This document shows positions 1 through 7,855 of a DNA stretch of 64,000 bases, piece after piece (position 1 is the first letter of the stretch; every line of letters begins with the position of its first letter). The stretch spans positions 182,612 through 246,611 of the forward strand of contig JAHJUE010000019.1 in assembly GCA_018829205.1 (NCBI GenBank), written 5' to 3'. Made by a program: the position numbers and the translations under genes. The DNA is from Bacteroidota bacterium (GTDB lineage Bacteria; Bacteroidota; Ignavibacteria; Ignavibacteriales; Melioribacteraceae). A model generated the notes under the pieces. It was given only the letters and a program-made list of their open reading frames with translations. It made no database searches and was not told where the DNA came from.

Positions 1-599
1 TAATAAAAACCCAGCACCCAAGGTAAGAGCATACCAAAAGCAAATGATGTTAAGTTTGTAATCATAAGACCAAAAAATAAAACTAAAATTTGGTTTCTAA
101 TTTGGGTATTAGATTCTTGGTTGTATTTTTTAATAAGTTCATATAAGGCATATAGAATTAATATAATATACCAAATTAAAAAGAGTGGATATTTGTAATC
201 ATAATGAGCTTCAAATTTTGCGGTGTGAACATGAGACTCCTGAACTAAATTTCCTGTCCATAGTAAGTATAGAAGTGCTATAGATGGAATTAAAATTATA
301 GACGATTTTAATAATCCTAATTTTTGATGATAAGGATAACTAATTGAGAAGAAAGTTAATGATATTGCGATTAGTAATAGTAGAGAATGGCAAGATTGAT
401 CCAATATTGTCACATCCTCGGCAGCAAGCATATAAAAATGCAGTCCATGGGATATTACATAAGCAATAACAAGTAACAGGGTTAGTATAAAAAGATTGCT
501 TGAATATTTATCAGCATTCCTTGAGGAAATTATAATAATCAACCCAACTGCGGCCAAAATTGTAGTAACCATAAAAACATACGATACTATTTCATGCAT
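1..599 (-). CDS. Polytopic membrane protein, N-terminal part, probable 7TM sensor of a histidine kinase; runs off the left edge
   Basis: An open frame of 199 codons on the minus strand starts at an ATG at 597-599 and is still open at base 1, so only the N-terminus is present. The translation begins MHEIVSYVFMVTTILAAVG and shows about six to seven hydrophobic segments separated by short loops, including a DQSCHSLLLL stretch. This layout resembles the N-terminal seven-helix module found on some bacterial histidine kinases and diguanylate cyclases, but the catalytic part would lie outside the window, so the sensor role is inference. A loop holds several histidines (SHVHTAKFEAHYDY), which is notable beside metal genes. 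It is divergent from the YHS gene at 912. Confidence 0.6.
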   Translation of the reverse strand, partial: MHEIVSYVFMVTTILAAVGLIIIISSRNADKYSSNLFILTLLLVIAYVISHGLHFYMLAAEDVTILDQSCHSLLLLIAISLTFFSISYPYHQKLGLLKSSIILIPSIALLYLLWTGNLVQESHVHTAKFEAHYDYKYPLFLIWYIILILYALYELIKKYNQESNTQIRNQILVLFFGLMITNLTSFAFGMLLPWVLGFY

Positions 600-850
600 T
601 CAATAATCCTTATTTCTTTTATGAGGCTACAAAATTTAATATCATTACTCTTGAATCTCCACAAATAGCTTAATTGTCAATTAATATGCCGGAATACTCA
701 TTATATAAAATCTTGAGTTGTAACTCATATATTAGATTTTTCAATTTATTATATTCAAAAGATATTTAAAGAATTTAAATGATCTTAAGTTTTTTAAAAT
801 GAGCTGTATTAGTTTGTCTCAAAATAACAAATATTTCTAACATTTTGGCA

Positions 851-866
851 TGGCATCTAAATTGCA
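851..866 (+). promoter_or_regulatory. Sigma-54 type (-24/-12) promoter for the YHS-hydE cluster
   Basis: The site reads TGGCATCTAAATTGCA: a TGGCA -24 element and a TTGCA -12 element with the GG and GC doublets exactly 12 bases apart, as in the sigma-54 consensus TGGCAC-N5-TTGCW. It is the best match among six such sites in the window. It ends about 45 bases before the ATG at 912, room for a transcription start and leader. Inference only; no transcript evidence. Confidence 0.6.
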
Positions 867-911
867 CTTAAAAATCCGAATTATCTGAAAGTAATTGATA
901 TCGGAGTAAAA

Positions 912-1100
912 ATGAATATTGACCCGGTCTGTGGAATGGAAATCACCAACAAGGAAAATGCTGAAACGTTTGAGTACAACGGCAAGACTTACTATTTCTG
1001 TTCATCACATTGCTTGAATCAATTTTTAAGTGTGCTGATAACACTAACCAGCGAAATTAACAAAAGCGAAAATGATTATTACTTAAGGTTAATGAAATGA
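912..1100 (+). CDS. YHS-domain protein, 62 aa
   Basis: The protein starts with the YHS signature DPVCGMEI followed by YNGKTYYFCSSHC, giving Cys 7, Cys 30 and Cys 34 as likely metal ligands. YHS domains are short Cys-containing modules found in copper ATPases, copper chaperones and TRASH-related proteins, and are thought to bind soft metals such as Cu(I). After the domain there are only about 25 further residues. The stop overlaps the start of the next gene by four bases (ATGA at 1097-1100), so the two are translationally coupled. A metal-sequestering or delivery role is inference from the family and from the copper ATPases nearby. A sigma-54 type promoter precedes it. Confidence 0.8.
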   Translation: MNIDPVCGMEITNKENAETFEYNGKTYYFCSSHCLNQFLSVLITLTSEINKSENDYYLRLMK

Positions 1101-1339
1101 TAAAAGACCTTATTCGTGGAATAGCTATACCCAAAAACGATAACTCTGAAGAAGCAATATTCAATAACAAAGTATTTTACATTTGCCCATCACAATTTAG
1201 AGCTCTATTCGAAGAATCTCCGAATCAATATCTTGAAGTGTATGTCGAAGAACTAATAATTAATCATGACCATAATCATAATCTAACGAATAACCATCAA
1301 ATTAAGCAGGTGAATAATGTCTCCAACTTTCAAATCTGA
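1097..1339 (+). CDS. Degenerate YHS-like protein with His-rich tail, 80 aa
   Basis: This lines up with YHS proteins along residues 1-45 (MIKDLIRGIAIP for the usual DPVCGMEI; VFYICPSQF for YYFCSSHC), but two of the three signature cysteines are replaced (Arg 7 and Phe 34), leaving only Cys 30. The C-terminal part carries a HDHNHN stretch that could bind metal instead. The gene overlaps the preceding YHS gene by 4 bp and the following hydE-like gene by 23 bp, so the three form one tightly coupled operon. No enzyme function is suggested. It may be a metal-binding paralogue that switched ligands, or simply a decaying copy; the intact overlaps favour a kept gene. Confidence 0.65.
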   Translation: MIKDLIRGIAIPKNDNSEEAIFNNKVFYICPSQFRALFEESPNQYLEVYVEELIINHDHNHNLTNNHQIKQVNNVSNFQI

Positions 1340-2378
1340 AATAATCGACTTGCTAAGTTTAAATGATACTCCATCAATAAATCTTCTCTTGCAAAACGCA
1401 TATCAAGTAAAGAATTCAGTATTAGGTAAAACTGTTTTCTTAAGGGGATTAATTGAGTTTAGCAATATCTGTGTGAAAGAATGCTATTATTGCGGAATAA
1501 GGAAATCAAATTCTAAAGTTGACAGATATTTGATGTCTGAGGAGGAAATCCTTAATTCTGCAATGTGGGCTTTTGAGAACGGTTATGGTTCAATTGTACT
1601 TCAAAGCGGCGAAAGAAATGATAAGAAATTTGTTTCGTTTGTTGAAAACATACTATTAAAAATATCTGAAGCAACCTCAAATAAACTTCGCATAACATTA
1701 TCATGCGGTGAACAATCTAAAGAGACTTACAAACGATGGTTCGAAGCCGGCGCAAGAAGATTTCTTCTTAGAATTGAATCATCGAATAAAATAATTTACG
1801 AAAACATCCATCCTTCAGACCATAACTTTAACAGAAGAGTAAAATGCTTGTTGACCTTAAAAGAAATTGGGTATCAACTTGGAACCGGTGTAATGATTGG
1901 GCTTCCCAATCAAACAATAGAAGATTTGGCAAATGATATAATCTTCTTTAGATCATTAGATGCTGATATGATTGGGATGGGTCCTTTTATACCTCACGCG
2001 GACACTCCCCTTTTTGAACAGGACATCAAGATAGTCGGAAATAAAAATGAGTTATACAACCTTTCTTTAAAAATGGTTGCTGTAACAAGGATAATGCTGC
2101 CTAAAATTAACATTGCCGCGGCAACTGCTTTTCAAGCTCTCTACCCCTTTGGCCGAGAAAAAGCATTATTAGCAGGTGCAAATGTATTCATGCCGAATAT
2201 TTCTGAAGTTAAATATAGAAAGGACTATAGGCTATATGAGACTAAACCGTGTGTTGATGAAAATTCAATTGATTGCTTACAATGTGTGGAAAAGAGAATT
2301 GAAGGAATTGGTGAGTCAATCGCTTACTTTGAGTGGGGCGATTCCCAACATTTTGAAGAAAGGATTTACAATAATTAA
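1317..2378 (+). CDS. hydE: HydE-like radical SAM protein ([FeFe]-hydrogenase maturase family)
   Basis: The 353-residue protein has the radical SAM cluster motif C-x3-C-x2-C in SNICVKECYYCG (residues about 52-60), the HydE-type stretches GERNDKKFVSF, LSCGEQSKETYKRWFEAGA and GTGVMIGLPNQT, and IGMGPFIPHADTPLF. The C-terminus has C-x7-C-x2-C (CVDENSIDCLQC), the pattern that holds the second iron-sulfur cluster in Thermotoga HydE. HydE acts in making the dithiomethylamine-bridged H-cluster of [FeFe] hydrogenase together with HydF and HydG. Neither partner nor a hydrogenase is in this window; the neighbours are YHS proteins, so here it is an orphan copy and its substrate is open. The start is an ATG with GCAGGTG upstream. 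Confidence 0.85.
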   Translation: MSPTFKSEIIDLLSLNDTPSINLLLQNAYQVKNSVLGKTVFLRGLIEFSNICVKECYYCGIRKSNSKVDRYLMSEEEILNSAMWAFENGYGSIVLQSGERNDKKFVSFVENILLKISEATSNKLRITLSCGEQSKETYKRWFEAGARRFLLRIESSNKIIYENIHPSDHNFNRRVKCLLTLKEIGYQLGTGVMIGLPNQTIEDLANDIIFFRSLDADMIGMGPFIPHADTPLFEQDIKIVGNKNELYNLSLKMVAVTRIMLPKINIAAATAFQALYPFGREKALLAGANVFMPNISEVKYRKDYRLYETKPCVDENSIDCLQCVEKRIEGIGESIAYFEWGDSQHFEERIYNN

Positions 2379-2399
2379 AATACTTCCATGAATTAATAA

Positions 2400-2771
2400 T
2401 TGAAACAACTTATGGAAATTACATTAAAAGACAGAGGCGAATTCCTAAGAGGATTTCTTGTGCTCGTTAAGAAAAATAAAGAAATATCTGAGTTCGACAA
2501 AAATATGACGATGGTTGTAGGAAAATATTTTGGTTTTGCAGAGGACTTTTGCAAAGAGGCATTAAAGAATTTGATGGAGAATGAATACATTTCAGAAGAG
2601 CCTCCTAAGTTTTCAAACCCTTGTATCGCTGAATATTTTTTGATAGAAACATACAGAATACTAAAGCAATTACATCCCCTTGAGCATAATGAAGAGCAGT
2701 GGTTTATTGCAACAGCGGAAAGAAATCAGGTTAATCATGCGTTAATAAAAATGAGATCTGTTGTTACATAA
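2400..2771 (+). CDS. Hypothetical protein, about 120 aa, last gene of the hydE cluster
   Basis: I do not recognise this family. It is a soluble, helical-looking protein with many charged residues, one pair of cysteines far apart (FCKEAL and NPCIAEY) and a C-terminal part rich in Glu, Asn and Arg. No signal peptide or membrane segment is visible. It starts at TTG 2400 or, four codons later, at ATG 2412; neither has a clear ribosome site. It lies 21 bases after hydE on the same strand, so it is probably co-transcribed. The acidic helical pattern is loosely like TerB-type proteins, but I cannot support that assignment. Confidence 0.5.
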   Translation: MKQLMEITLKDRGEFLRGFLVLVKKNKEISEFDKNMTMVVGKYFGFAEDFCKEALKNLMENEYISEEPPKFSNPCIAEYFLIETYRILKQLHPLEHNEEQWFIATAERNQVNHALIKMRSVVT

Positions 2772-2875
2772 TAACAAACGGACTAATAAATATTACATTA
2801 TTTAAAAAGTTTTTAATTTCTTTAAAAGGAATAAACCAATAAGGCATTTCTTCTCAAATAAATAAACAAATATTC

Positions 2876-2891
2876 TGGTATGTAGTTTGCT
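2876..2891 (+). promoter_or_regulatory. Sigma-54 type promoter before the 66-aa membrane peptide gene
   Basis: TGGTATGTAGTTTGCT has the GG and GC doublets 12 bases apart, with a good -12 element (TTTGCT) and one change in the -24 element. It ends 35 bases before the ATG at 2927. Confidence 0.5.
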
Positions 2892-2926
2892 CCTCTTAGG
2901 TTGAAATATAACGATCGGAGGAAAAA

Positions 2927-3127
2927 ATGCTTAGCTTAATATTAATAACCTTTTCGGTACTTATTGTGTCTATGGTTTTAACTGCAAAAGGCGTAGAGAG
3001 AAAAGAAAAAGCGTCAGTTGAATGTGAATTAATTAAGTATTGCGATCTGGAAAAACAAAAATCCAAAGTATGCTCTTCTGTGAAAGAATCTTCGTATAAC
3101 TATTTAACAATAGCAAAATCTAAATAA
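2927..3127 (+). CDS. Small membrane-anchored Cys-containing protein, 66 aa
   Basis: Unrecognised. Residues 1-20 (MLSLILITFSVLIVSMVLTA) form one membrane segment or an uncleaved signal; the rest is a short polar tail with Cys 33, Cys 40 and Cys 49 spread through a Lys/Glu/Ser-rich stretch. A strong ribosome site (GGAGGAAAAA) precedes the ATG. It stands alone with its own sigma-54 type promoter and is one of several tiny proteins in this metal region. A role in binding metal at the inner face of the envelope is plausible from the cysteines and the setting, but is inference. Confidence 0.55.
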   Translation: MLSLILITFSVLIVSMVLTAKGVERKEKASVECELIKYCDLEKQKSKVCSSVKESSYNYLTIAKSK

Positions 3128-3431
3128 TGCATCAACAAGTAAATTTCATTAACGCCCAAACAAAATTATTAAATCGTAAGGAAACATTCTTCTCCATACC
3201 TTAATAAAATTAACACTGCTGTTAACTCATTTTCATATCATTATTTAAGACTAAACGCCTCCCTTTGTCAAAAGTTCTAAATATAAAATACAATTGAATT
3301 CAAAATCCTTTATCAATTTTAAATATTCTTAAAACTTAATAACAAAATAGTCCCATTTTAGTTCGTTCTCTTAATCAATAAATGGCACATGCTTTGAAAG
3401 TTAATATATGAAAATCTCAATGGAGGATAAA
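3128..3431. other. Intergenic region with no gene seen apart from one promoter-like site
   Basis: Very AT-rich with no credible open frame on either strand. The only structure I see is the -24/-12 type site at 3383-3398 near its right end. Confidence 0.5.
3383..3398 (+). promoter_or_regulatory. Sigma-54 type promoter, weak -12 element
   Basis: TGGCACATGCTTTGAA has a perfect TGGCAC -24 element, but the -12 doublet is GA instead of GC, at the correct 12-base spacing. It lies 33 bases before the ATG at 3432. Confidence 0.4.
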
Positions 3432-3578
3432 ATGTTAGACATAATATTAACAATCGGATTTTTTGCCTTTCTATTTGGTTCTTTAGGATACCTTATTTAC
3501 TGGTGGGCAAATAAAACAAAAAAGAAAGAAGTAGGAAATTTTGGGTTGAAAGGCCCCGACCATTTCGGCTGTCATTAA
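3432..3578 (+). CDS. Small membrane protein, 48 aa, His/Cys C-terminus
   Basis: This short frame has a strong ribosome site (TGGAGGATAAA) and reads MLDIILTIGFFAFLFGSLGY, one transmembrane helix, then a basic WWANKTKKKEV linker and the tail GPDHFGCH, which offers His and Cys ligands. It is followed 17 bases later by the next gene, a YHS protein with an almost identical ribosome site (CGGAGGATAAA), so the two are one operon. The function is unknown; a small metal-binding membrane peptide is the best guess from the tail and neighbours. Confidence 0.6.
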   Translation: MLDIILTIGFFAFLFGSLGYLIYWWANKTKKKEVGNFGLKGPDHFGCH

Positions 3579-3595
3579 ATTTAACGGAGGATAAA

Positions 3596-3772
3596 ATGGA
3601 ACGAGATATAGTTTGCGGTATGGAAATTAAGAATACTCTTAAAGCACCTTCTACTGAATATAAAGGTAAAACATACTTTTTCTGTTCGGATTTGTGTAAA
3701 GTTCAATTTAAGCAAGACCCCGAAAAGTATCTTAATAAAGATGGCAGAATCGAGTACGAACATCATCATTAA
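3596..3772 (+). CDS. YHS-domain protein, 58 aa
   Basis: The protein is little more than one YHS domain: RDIVCGMEI at residues 3-11, then YKGKTYFFCSDLCKVQF and DPEKYL, ending in EYEHHH. The three cysteines of the family (7, 29 and 33) are all present and the terminal histidines may add ligands. The start is fixed by a GGAGG site eight bases upstream. It is a paralogue of the YHS gene at 912 and of the N-terminal domain of the CopA-type ATPase at 10207. A soluble Cu-type metal carrier is the likely role, by inference from the family. Confidence 0.75.
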   Translation: MERDIVCGMEIKNTLKAPSTEYKGKTYFFCSDLCKVQFKQDPEKYLNKDGRIEYEHHH

Positions 3773-3929
3773 ATGAAATGATTTATTATAATCTCATTTA
3801 TATATTCTTTATGGTTAGTATTTAGAACAACAATTATGCGTGTTACATCTATTTATATTATAGACTATGTGCTCAGCCATCTTTACCCAATGCAATAAAG
3901 AATATATTTAACACAAAAGGGAGTATAAA

Positions 3930-4835
3930 ATTAAACAAAGATTTTTTCATACAAACAGAAAACTCTCATCTTACACTTTATTGATGTTGATGCTATTCTT
4001 TACATTTACAGCATCATTATGTTATACTGCAATTAAAACAGGATTGGAGTATTCTCCTCCCCTTCTCTTTGCAGGTTTAAGAACTTTTCTTGGAGGCATT
4101 TCACTAATCTTATTACTCATCATTCTGAAAAAGCCTATCTTGCCTCGACCTGATTTAATTAAATGGATTTTCCCTGTAGCTGTTGTATCAACAACGATAA
4201 CCTTTGGGTTTATGTTTTCAAGTCCTGAATTTACCGGAGCTGGAATTGCCTCGGTTCTTGGGAACACACAACCACTAATTATAATTTTATTAGCAGCCAT
4301 GTTTCTTAAAGAAAAAATCACACATGTAAAAATAATAACTTTAATTTTAGGAATAACTGGAATCGTTTTCATATCTGCACAAGCATTTTTAGCCGAAAAT
4401 CCGAATGCATTCCTTGGAGCTTTGTTTGCTACAGGTACCTCCCTGGGAGCTGCAATTACTGCAATCGTATTAAAACGTCTCAACCCTGAGAACAATCTTA
4501 TTTCATTTACAGGATGGCAACTCATTGTAGGAAGCCTCCCACTCTTAGCAATTTCTTTCTTCTACGAACCAGTCAGTAACATTTCATTGACAGGTATCTT
4601 TATAAGTTTATTAATATTTTTAGGCTTAGTTGGCACTGCCCTTAACACTATTATCTGGTTCTGGCTTCTCCAAAGATATGATGCTGGCAAATTATCATTG
4701 TATCTATTTCTGATTCCCGTATTCGGATTGCTCTTTGCTTTTATTTCGTTTGGTGAAACTTTACAGACTTTTGAAATTATTGGAATAATAATAGTTTTAT
4801 CTGCAATTGGGTTATCTATTATCAAGGAATATTAA
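3930..4835 (+). CDS. EamA/DMT-family transporter, apparent ATT start
   Basis: A ten-helix drug/metabolite transporter with two internally related EamA halves (residues about 15-150 and 160-300), for example FAGLRTFLGGISL in the first half and LVGTALNTIIWFWLLQRYDAG in the second. The family exports or imports small metabolites; the substrate cannot be read from sequence. The usual start codons first occur at TTG 3981 and ATG 3984, already inside helix 1 and without a ribosome site. An ATT at 3930 has AGGGAG six bases upstream and gives the normal N-terminus IKQRFFHTNRKLSSYTLL with 301 residues, the family's usual length; there is an in-frame stop at 3909. I therefore place the start at ATT. 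Confidence 0.8.
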   Translation: MKQRFFHTNRKLSSYTLLMLMLFFTFTASLCYTAIKTGLEYSPPLLFAGLRTFLGGISLILLLIILKKPILPRPDLIKWIFPVAVVSTTITFGFMFSSPEFTGAGIASVLGNTQPLIIILLAAMFLKEKITHVKIITLILGITGIVFISAQAFLAENPNAFLGALFATGTSLGAAITAIVLKRLNPENNLISFTGWQLIVGSLPLLAISFFYEPVSNISLTGIFISLLIFLGLVGTALNTIIWFWLLQRYDAGKLSLYLFLIPVFGLLFAFISFGETLQTFEIIGIIIVLSAIGLSIIKEY

Positions 4836-4946
4836 TCAGAAGTATAATTTGATTCAGAAATTTTTAGTGTTCTTAAAAATCTTTAAAATAATTTACTCTT
4901 ATTCTGATTTACTTGCCTATTTTGTTCAATAAATCATAGTTATTGC

Positions 4947-4962
4947 TGGTATGAAAATTGTT
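4947..4962 (+). promoter_or_regulatory. Possible sigma-54 type promoter before the 40-aa peptide gene
   Basis: TGGTATGAAAATTGTT keeps the GG doublet and TTG at the -24/-12 spacing but has GT in place of GC at -12. It lies 49 bases before the ATG at 5012. Weak alone; included because the same layout recurs upstream of other small metal genes. Confidence 0.3.
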
Positions 4963-5011
4963 TTATTCAAATACAGTATATGTGTAATACTCAAAAACAG
5001 AAGATGAGATG

Positions 5012-5134
5012 ATGTGGGATACGATCATTTATATAATAATCTTTGCTGCAATAATGTTCTTAATGCACAGAGGTAATGGACACGGGATGGGAGGTTGCCA
5101 TGGAAGTCATTCCCACAGTAAAAAGAAGCATTAG
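5012..5134 (+). CDS. Small His/Gly-rich membrane protein, 40 aa
   Basis: A 40-codon frame: MWDTIIYIIIFAAIMFLMHR forms one membrane helix, followed by GNGHGMGGCHGSHSHSKKKH, a tail dense in His, Gly and Met plus one Cys. Such one-helix peptides with a metal-binding tail (similar to DUF2933 proteins) are common next to copper ATPases. The ribosome site is poor (AAGATGAGATG). The composition is too biased to be a chance frame, and the CopB-type ATPase gene follows about 700 bases downstream. A role in holding copper at the membrane is inference. Confidence 0.6.
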   Translation: MWDTIIYIIIFAAIMFLMHRGNGHGMGGCHGSHSHSKKKH

Positions 5135-5180
5135 TATTAGCCTGTATTCAGAGAGCGCATTTAACAAATAGTTCTAAGAG

Positions 5181-5453
5181 ATGCTTAAGATGTCAAGAAT
5201 TAAAGAGATTGCAATTATATTAATTTCAGCAGGCATTTATGGTTTAACTTGGGGAGCTATCTACCTATTTCTTTCTGCCTTACATGGGATGCAGGTAATG
5301 TTCAATAATGAATTTATCTTTTTTACCGCGTCATTACTAAATATCGAAATAAAAACCAATATTTCTGCATTCCTATTTTCGTTTATTGATGGGGCATTAT
5401 TTGGTACTATAACTGCCATCTTGCTTATTAGAATAAGTAAGACTTTTTCATAA
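5181..5453 (+). CDS. Hypothetical two-helix membrane protein, about 90 aa
   Basis: Unrecognised. It has two clear membrane segments: residues about 10-33 (IAIILISAGIYGLTWGAIYLF) and 60-85, with a short loop between. A His-Gly-Met (LHGMQVMF) lies just after helix 1. The start is ATG 5181 or ATG 5190 three codons later; neither has a strong ribosome site. It lies between the His-rich peptide and the SHOCT protein on the same strand, so it is part of the small-membrane-protein group before the copper ATPase. Confidence 0.55.
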   Translation: MLKMSRIKEIAIILISAGIYGLTWGAIYLFLSALHGMQVMFNNEFIFFTASLLNIEIKTNISAFLFSFIDGALFGTITAILLIRISKTFS

Positions 5454-5556
5454 AAAAACTCTTAATATATAATCTGTTTAGGATTAGTTTATAATTTTCA
5501 TGTTTGCTTTTAATATATAATTTCACATTTTATTATAAAAACGACGGAGTATCTAA

Positions 5557-5781
5557 ATGTTTCATGATGGATTTTTTATGGGAGGTATGTGGTTCGGCTG
5601 GATTTTCTGGATTGTAATTATTGGATTAATTGCATATCTCATAATTCGATTAACAAATCAGAAAAACAATAATCAAAGTATTCAATCAAACGAAAACCCG
5701 CTCGACATCTTAAAGAAAAGATATGCCCGCGGAGAAATATCTAAAGAAGAATTTGATAAAATCAAATCAGATATTGAATAA
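5557..5781 (+). CDS. SHOCT-domain small membrane protein, 74 aa
   Basis: Residues 1-34 are Met/Trp/Phe-rich and hydrophobic (MFHDGFFMGGMWFGWIFWIV), one membrane helix; after a Gln/Asn linker the C-terminus is a SHOCT motif, NPLDILKKRYARGEISKEEF (residues about 48-67). SHOCT is a short helix pair seen at protein ends and thought to mediate oligomer contacts. The protein ends 25 bases before the CopB-type ATPase and is preceded by ACGGAG, so it is likely in that operon. Similar SHOCT membrane peptides are frequent beside copper exporters; the exact function is unknown. Confidence 0.75.
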   Translation: MFHDGFFMGGMWFGWIFWIVIIGLIAYLIIRLTNQKNNNQSIQSNENPLDILKKRYARGEISKEEFDKIKSDIE

Positions 5782-5806
5782 CAAATTTTCACAATAGGAT
5801 AATCAT

Positions 5807-7855
5807 ATGGAACATCACAACGATAGTCATAAACATGATCTCCACAAACACAATCATGATGATATGAAACATCACGATCACAAAGCTAATGGGAAGCACA
5901 ACCATCATGATCATCATGCTCATATGGTAGAAGATTTTAAAAAACGATTTTGGATTTCGTTAATATTTACTATTCCTATTCTTCTTCTTTCCCCTCTCAT
6001 CCAGGAACTAATCGGTCTAAAAGATTCACTCAACTTTACAGGGGATCTGTATCTTCTTTTTGCTTTATCATCATTTGTATTTTTCTACGGCGGTTATCCT
6101 TTTTTAAAAGGACTTATTGATGAATTAAAAAAGAAACAGCCGGGAATGATGACACTGATAGCTCTTGCAATTTCAGTAGCGTATTTTTACAGTGCGGCAG
6201 TTGTTTTTGGCGTAAGAGGCGAAGTATTTTTCTGGGAGCTCGCGACACTTATCGATATTATGCTTCTCGGTCATTGGATTGAAATGCGCTCCGTGATGGG
6301 TGCTTCCAAAGCACTGGAGGAACTTGCTAAACTTATGCCGGATGAAGCTCATCAGATAAAAGATAACGGAGATGTTGTTGATGTGTCTGTAGCAAAACTT
6401 AAACATCAAGATAAACTCTTAATCAAACCAGGCGAAAAAATTCCGGCAGACGGAAGGATTTTTGAAGGTAAAACATCTATAAATGAAGCAATGATAACAG
6501 GCGAATCCAAACCGGTTTCTAAAGGTGAAGGCGATGAAGTGATCGGAGGCTCAATTAATGGTGAGGGTTCATTAAAAATAGTTGTAGAAAAAACCGGCGA
6601 TGAGACTTTCCTATCGCAGGTTGTTAAGATGGTGAAGGAGGCTCAAGAGAGTAAGTCAAAAACTCAAAACCTCGCTAACAAAGCAGCATTCTGGCTTACA
6701 ATAATAGCAATAACTGCCGGAGCTGTAACTATGTTTTCTTGGCTTATGTTTACAGGGCAAAGTTTTAATTTTGCGCTTACAAGAACTGTAACTGTTATGG
6801 TTATTACCTGTCCGCATGCGCTTGGCCTGGCAATCCCTCTTGTAGTTGCAGTCTCAACAGCACTTTCTGCAAAACACGGATTACTAATTAGAAACCGAAC
6901 TGCCTTTGAAAATGCCCGAAATATTCAAGCAATTATTTTTGATAAAACCGGTACACTTACCAAAGGTGAATTTGGTGTGACCGATACAATTCTTTTCGAC
7001 AATAATATTGATGAAAAAGAAGCATTAAAATTAGCTGCTACTGTAGAATCGGAATCTGAGCATCCTATAGCGTCGGGAATAGTAAAATCATCTGAAGAAA
7101 AGTATGAGTTGAAAGAATTTAATTCAATTCCAGGCAAAGGCGCTGAAGGAAAAGTCAAAGGGAATGATGTAAAGGTTGTTAGTCCGGGTTATTTAAAAGA
7201 GCATAATATTAAAGTTAAAGATGAAGAAAAAATAAACAAACTTTCCGGTGAAGGAAAAACTGTCGTCCATCTTTTAGTGGATAATAAATTAACAGCATCG
7301 TTTGCGCTTGCCGATATAATCCGTGAAGAATCCAAGGAAGCAATTAAACAGCTAAAAGAAATGGGCATAAAAACAATGATGCTTACCGGTGATAACAAGC
7401 AGGTCGCTAAATGGGTTGCAGATCAACTTGGACTTGATGATTATTTCGCTGAAGTGCTACCCGATAAGAAATCTGAGAAAGTTAAAGAGGTGCAAGGTCG
7501 AGGAATGGTTGTAGCAATGACCGGTGACGGAGTTAACGATGCTCCTGCTCTTGCCCAGGCTAATATTGGAATAGCCATCGGTGCTGGAACCGATGTGGCT
7601 GTTGAAACCGCCGATATTATATTAGTAAGAAGTAATCCTAAAGATGTAGTTTCTCTTATTAAGTTTGCAAAAGCTACATATAACAAAATGATACAAAACT
7701 TAATCTGGGCAACTGGTTATAATGTTATAGCAATACCGTTAGCGGCAGGTGTTTTATTTTCATATGGAATTGTTTTAAGTCCTGCTGTAGGAGCTGTATT
7801 TATGTCTCTTAGTACTGTGATTGTCGCTATAAACGCAAAACTCTTAAAAGTGTAG
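5807..7855 (+). CDS. copB: P1B-type copper-transporting ATPase, CopB-like (CPH motif)
   Basis: Residues 1-45 are a His-rich metal-binding region (HKHDLHKHNHDD) in place of an HMA domain. The core has the actuator motif TGES (231-234), the metal-site motif CPH (335-337), the phosphorylated Asp 379 in DKTGTLT, the SEHP signature and GDGVNDAPAL. A CPH motif with a His-rich N-terminus and a C-terminal MSLSTVIVAINA helix defines the P1B-3 / CopB group, which exports Cu+ or Cu2+ and Ag+ across the inner membrane using ATP. The length, 682 residues, is normal for CopB. It follows several small membrane and His-rich genes on the same strand and complements the CopA-type pump at 10207. Confidence 0.9.
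   Translation: MEHHNDSHKHDLHKHNHDDMKHHDHKANGKHNHHDHHAHMVEDFKKRFWISLIFTIPILLLSPLIQELIGLKDSLNFTGDLYLLFALSSFVFFYGGYPFLKGLIDELKKKQPGMMTLIALAISVAYFYSAAVVFGVRGEVFFWELATLIDIMLLGHWIEMRSVMGASKALEELAKLMPDEAHQIKDNGDVVDVSVAKLKHQDKLLIKPGEKIPADGRIFEGKTSINEAMITGESKPVSKGEGDEVIGGSINGEGSLKIVVEKTGDETFLSQVVKMVKEAQESKSKTQNLANKAAFWLTIIAITAGAVTMFSWLMFTGQSFNFALTRTVTVMVITCPHALGLAIPLVVAVSTALSAKHGLLIRNRTAFENARNIQAIIFDKTGTLTKGEFGVTDTILFDNNIDEKEALKLAATVESESEHPIASGIVKSSEEKYELKEFNSIPGKGAEGKVKGNDVKVVSPGYLKEHNIKVKDEEKINKLSGEGKTVVHLLVDNKLTASFALADIIREESKEAIKQLKEMGIKTMMLTGDNKQVAKWVADQLGLDDYFAEVLPDKKSEKVKEVQGRGMVVAMTGDGVNDAPALAQANIGIAIGAGTDVAVETADIILVRSNPKDVVSLIKFAKATYNKMIQNLIWATGYNVIAIPLAAGVLFSYGIVLSPAVGAVFMSLSTVIVAINAKLLKV

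Noticed and set aside
2176..2391. A 71-residue frame inside hydE
   Set aside because: It overlaps the conserved C-terminal Cys motif region of HydE in another frame; HydE is the real gene.
4022..4525. A 167-residue frame opposite the EamA transporter gene
   Set aside because: Purely antisense to strongly conserved transporter helices, with no ribosome site.
5557..5560. Sigma-54 promoter directly before the SHOCT gene
   Set aside because: A TTTGCT is present upstream (about 5503), but no GG lies 12 bases before it, so it does not fit the pattern.
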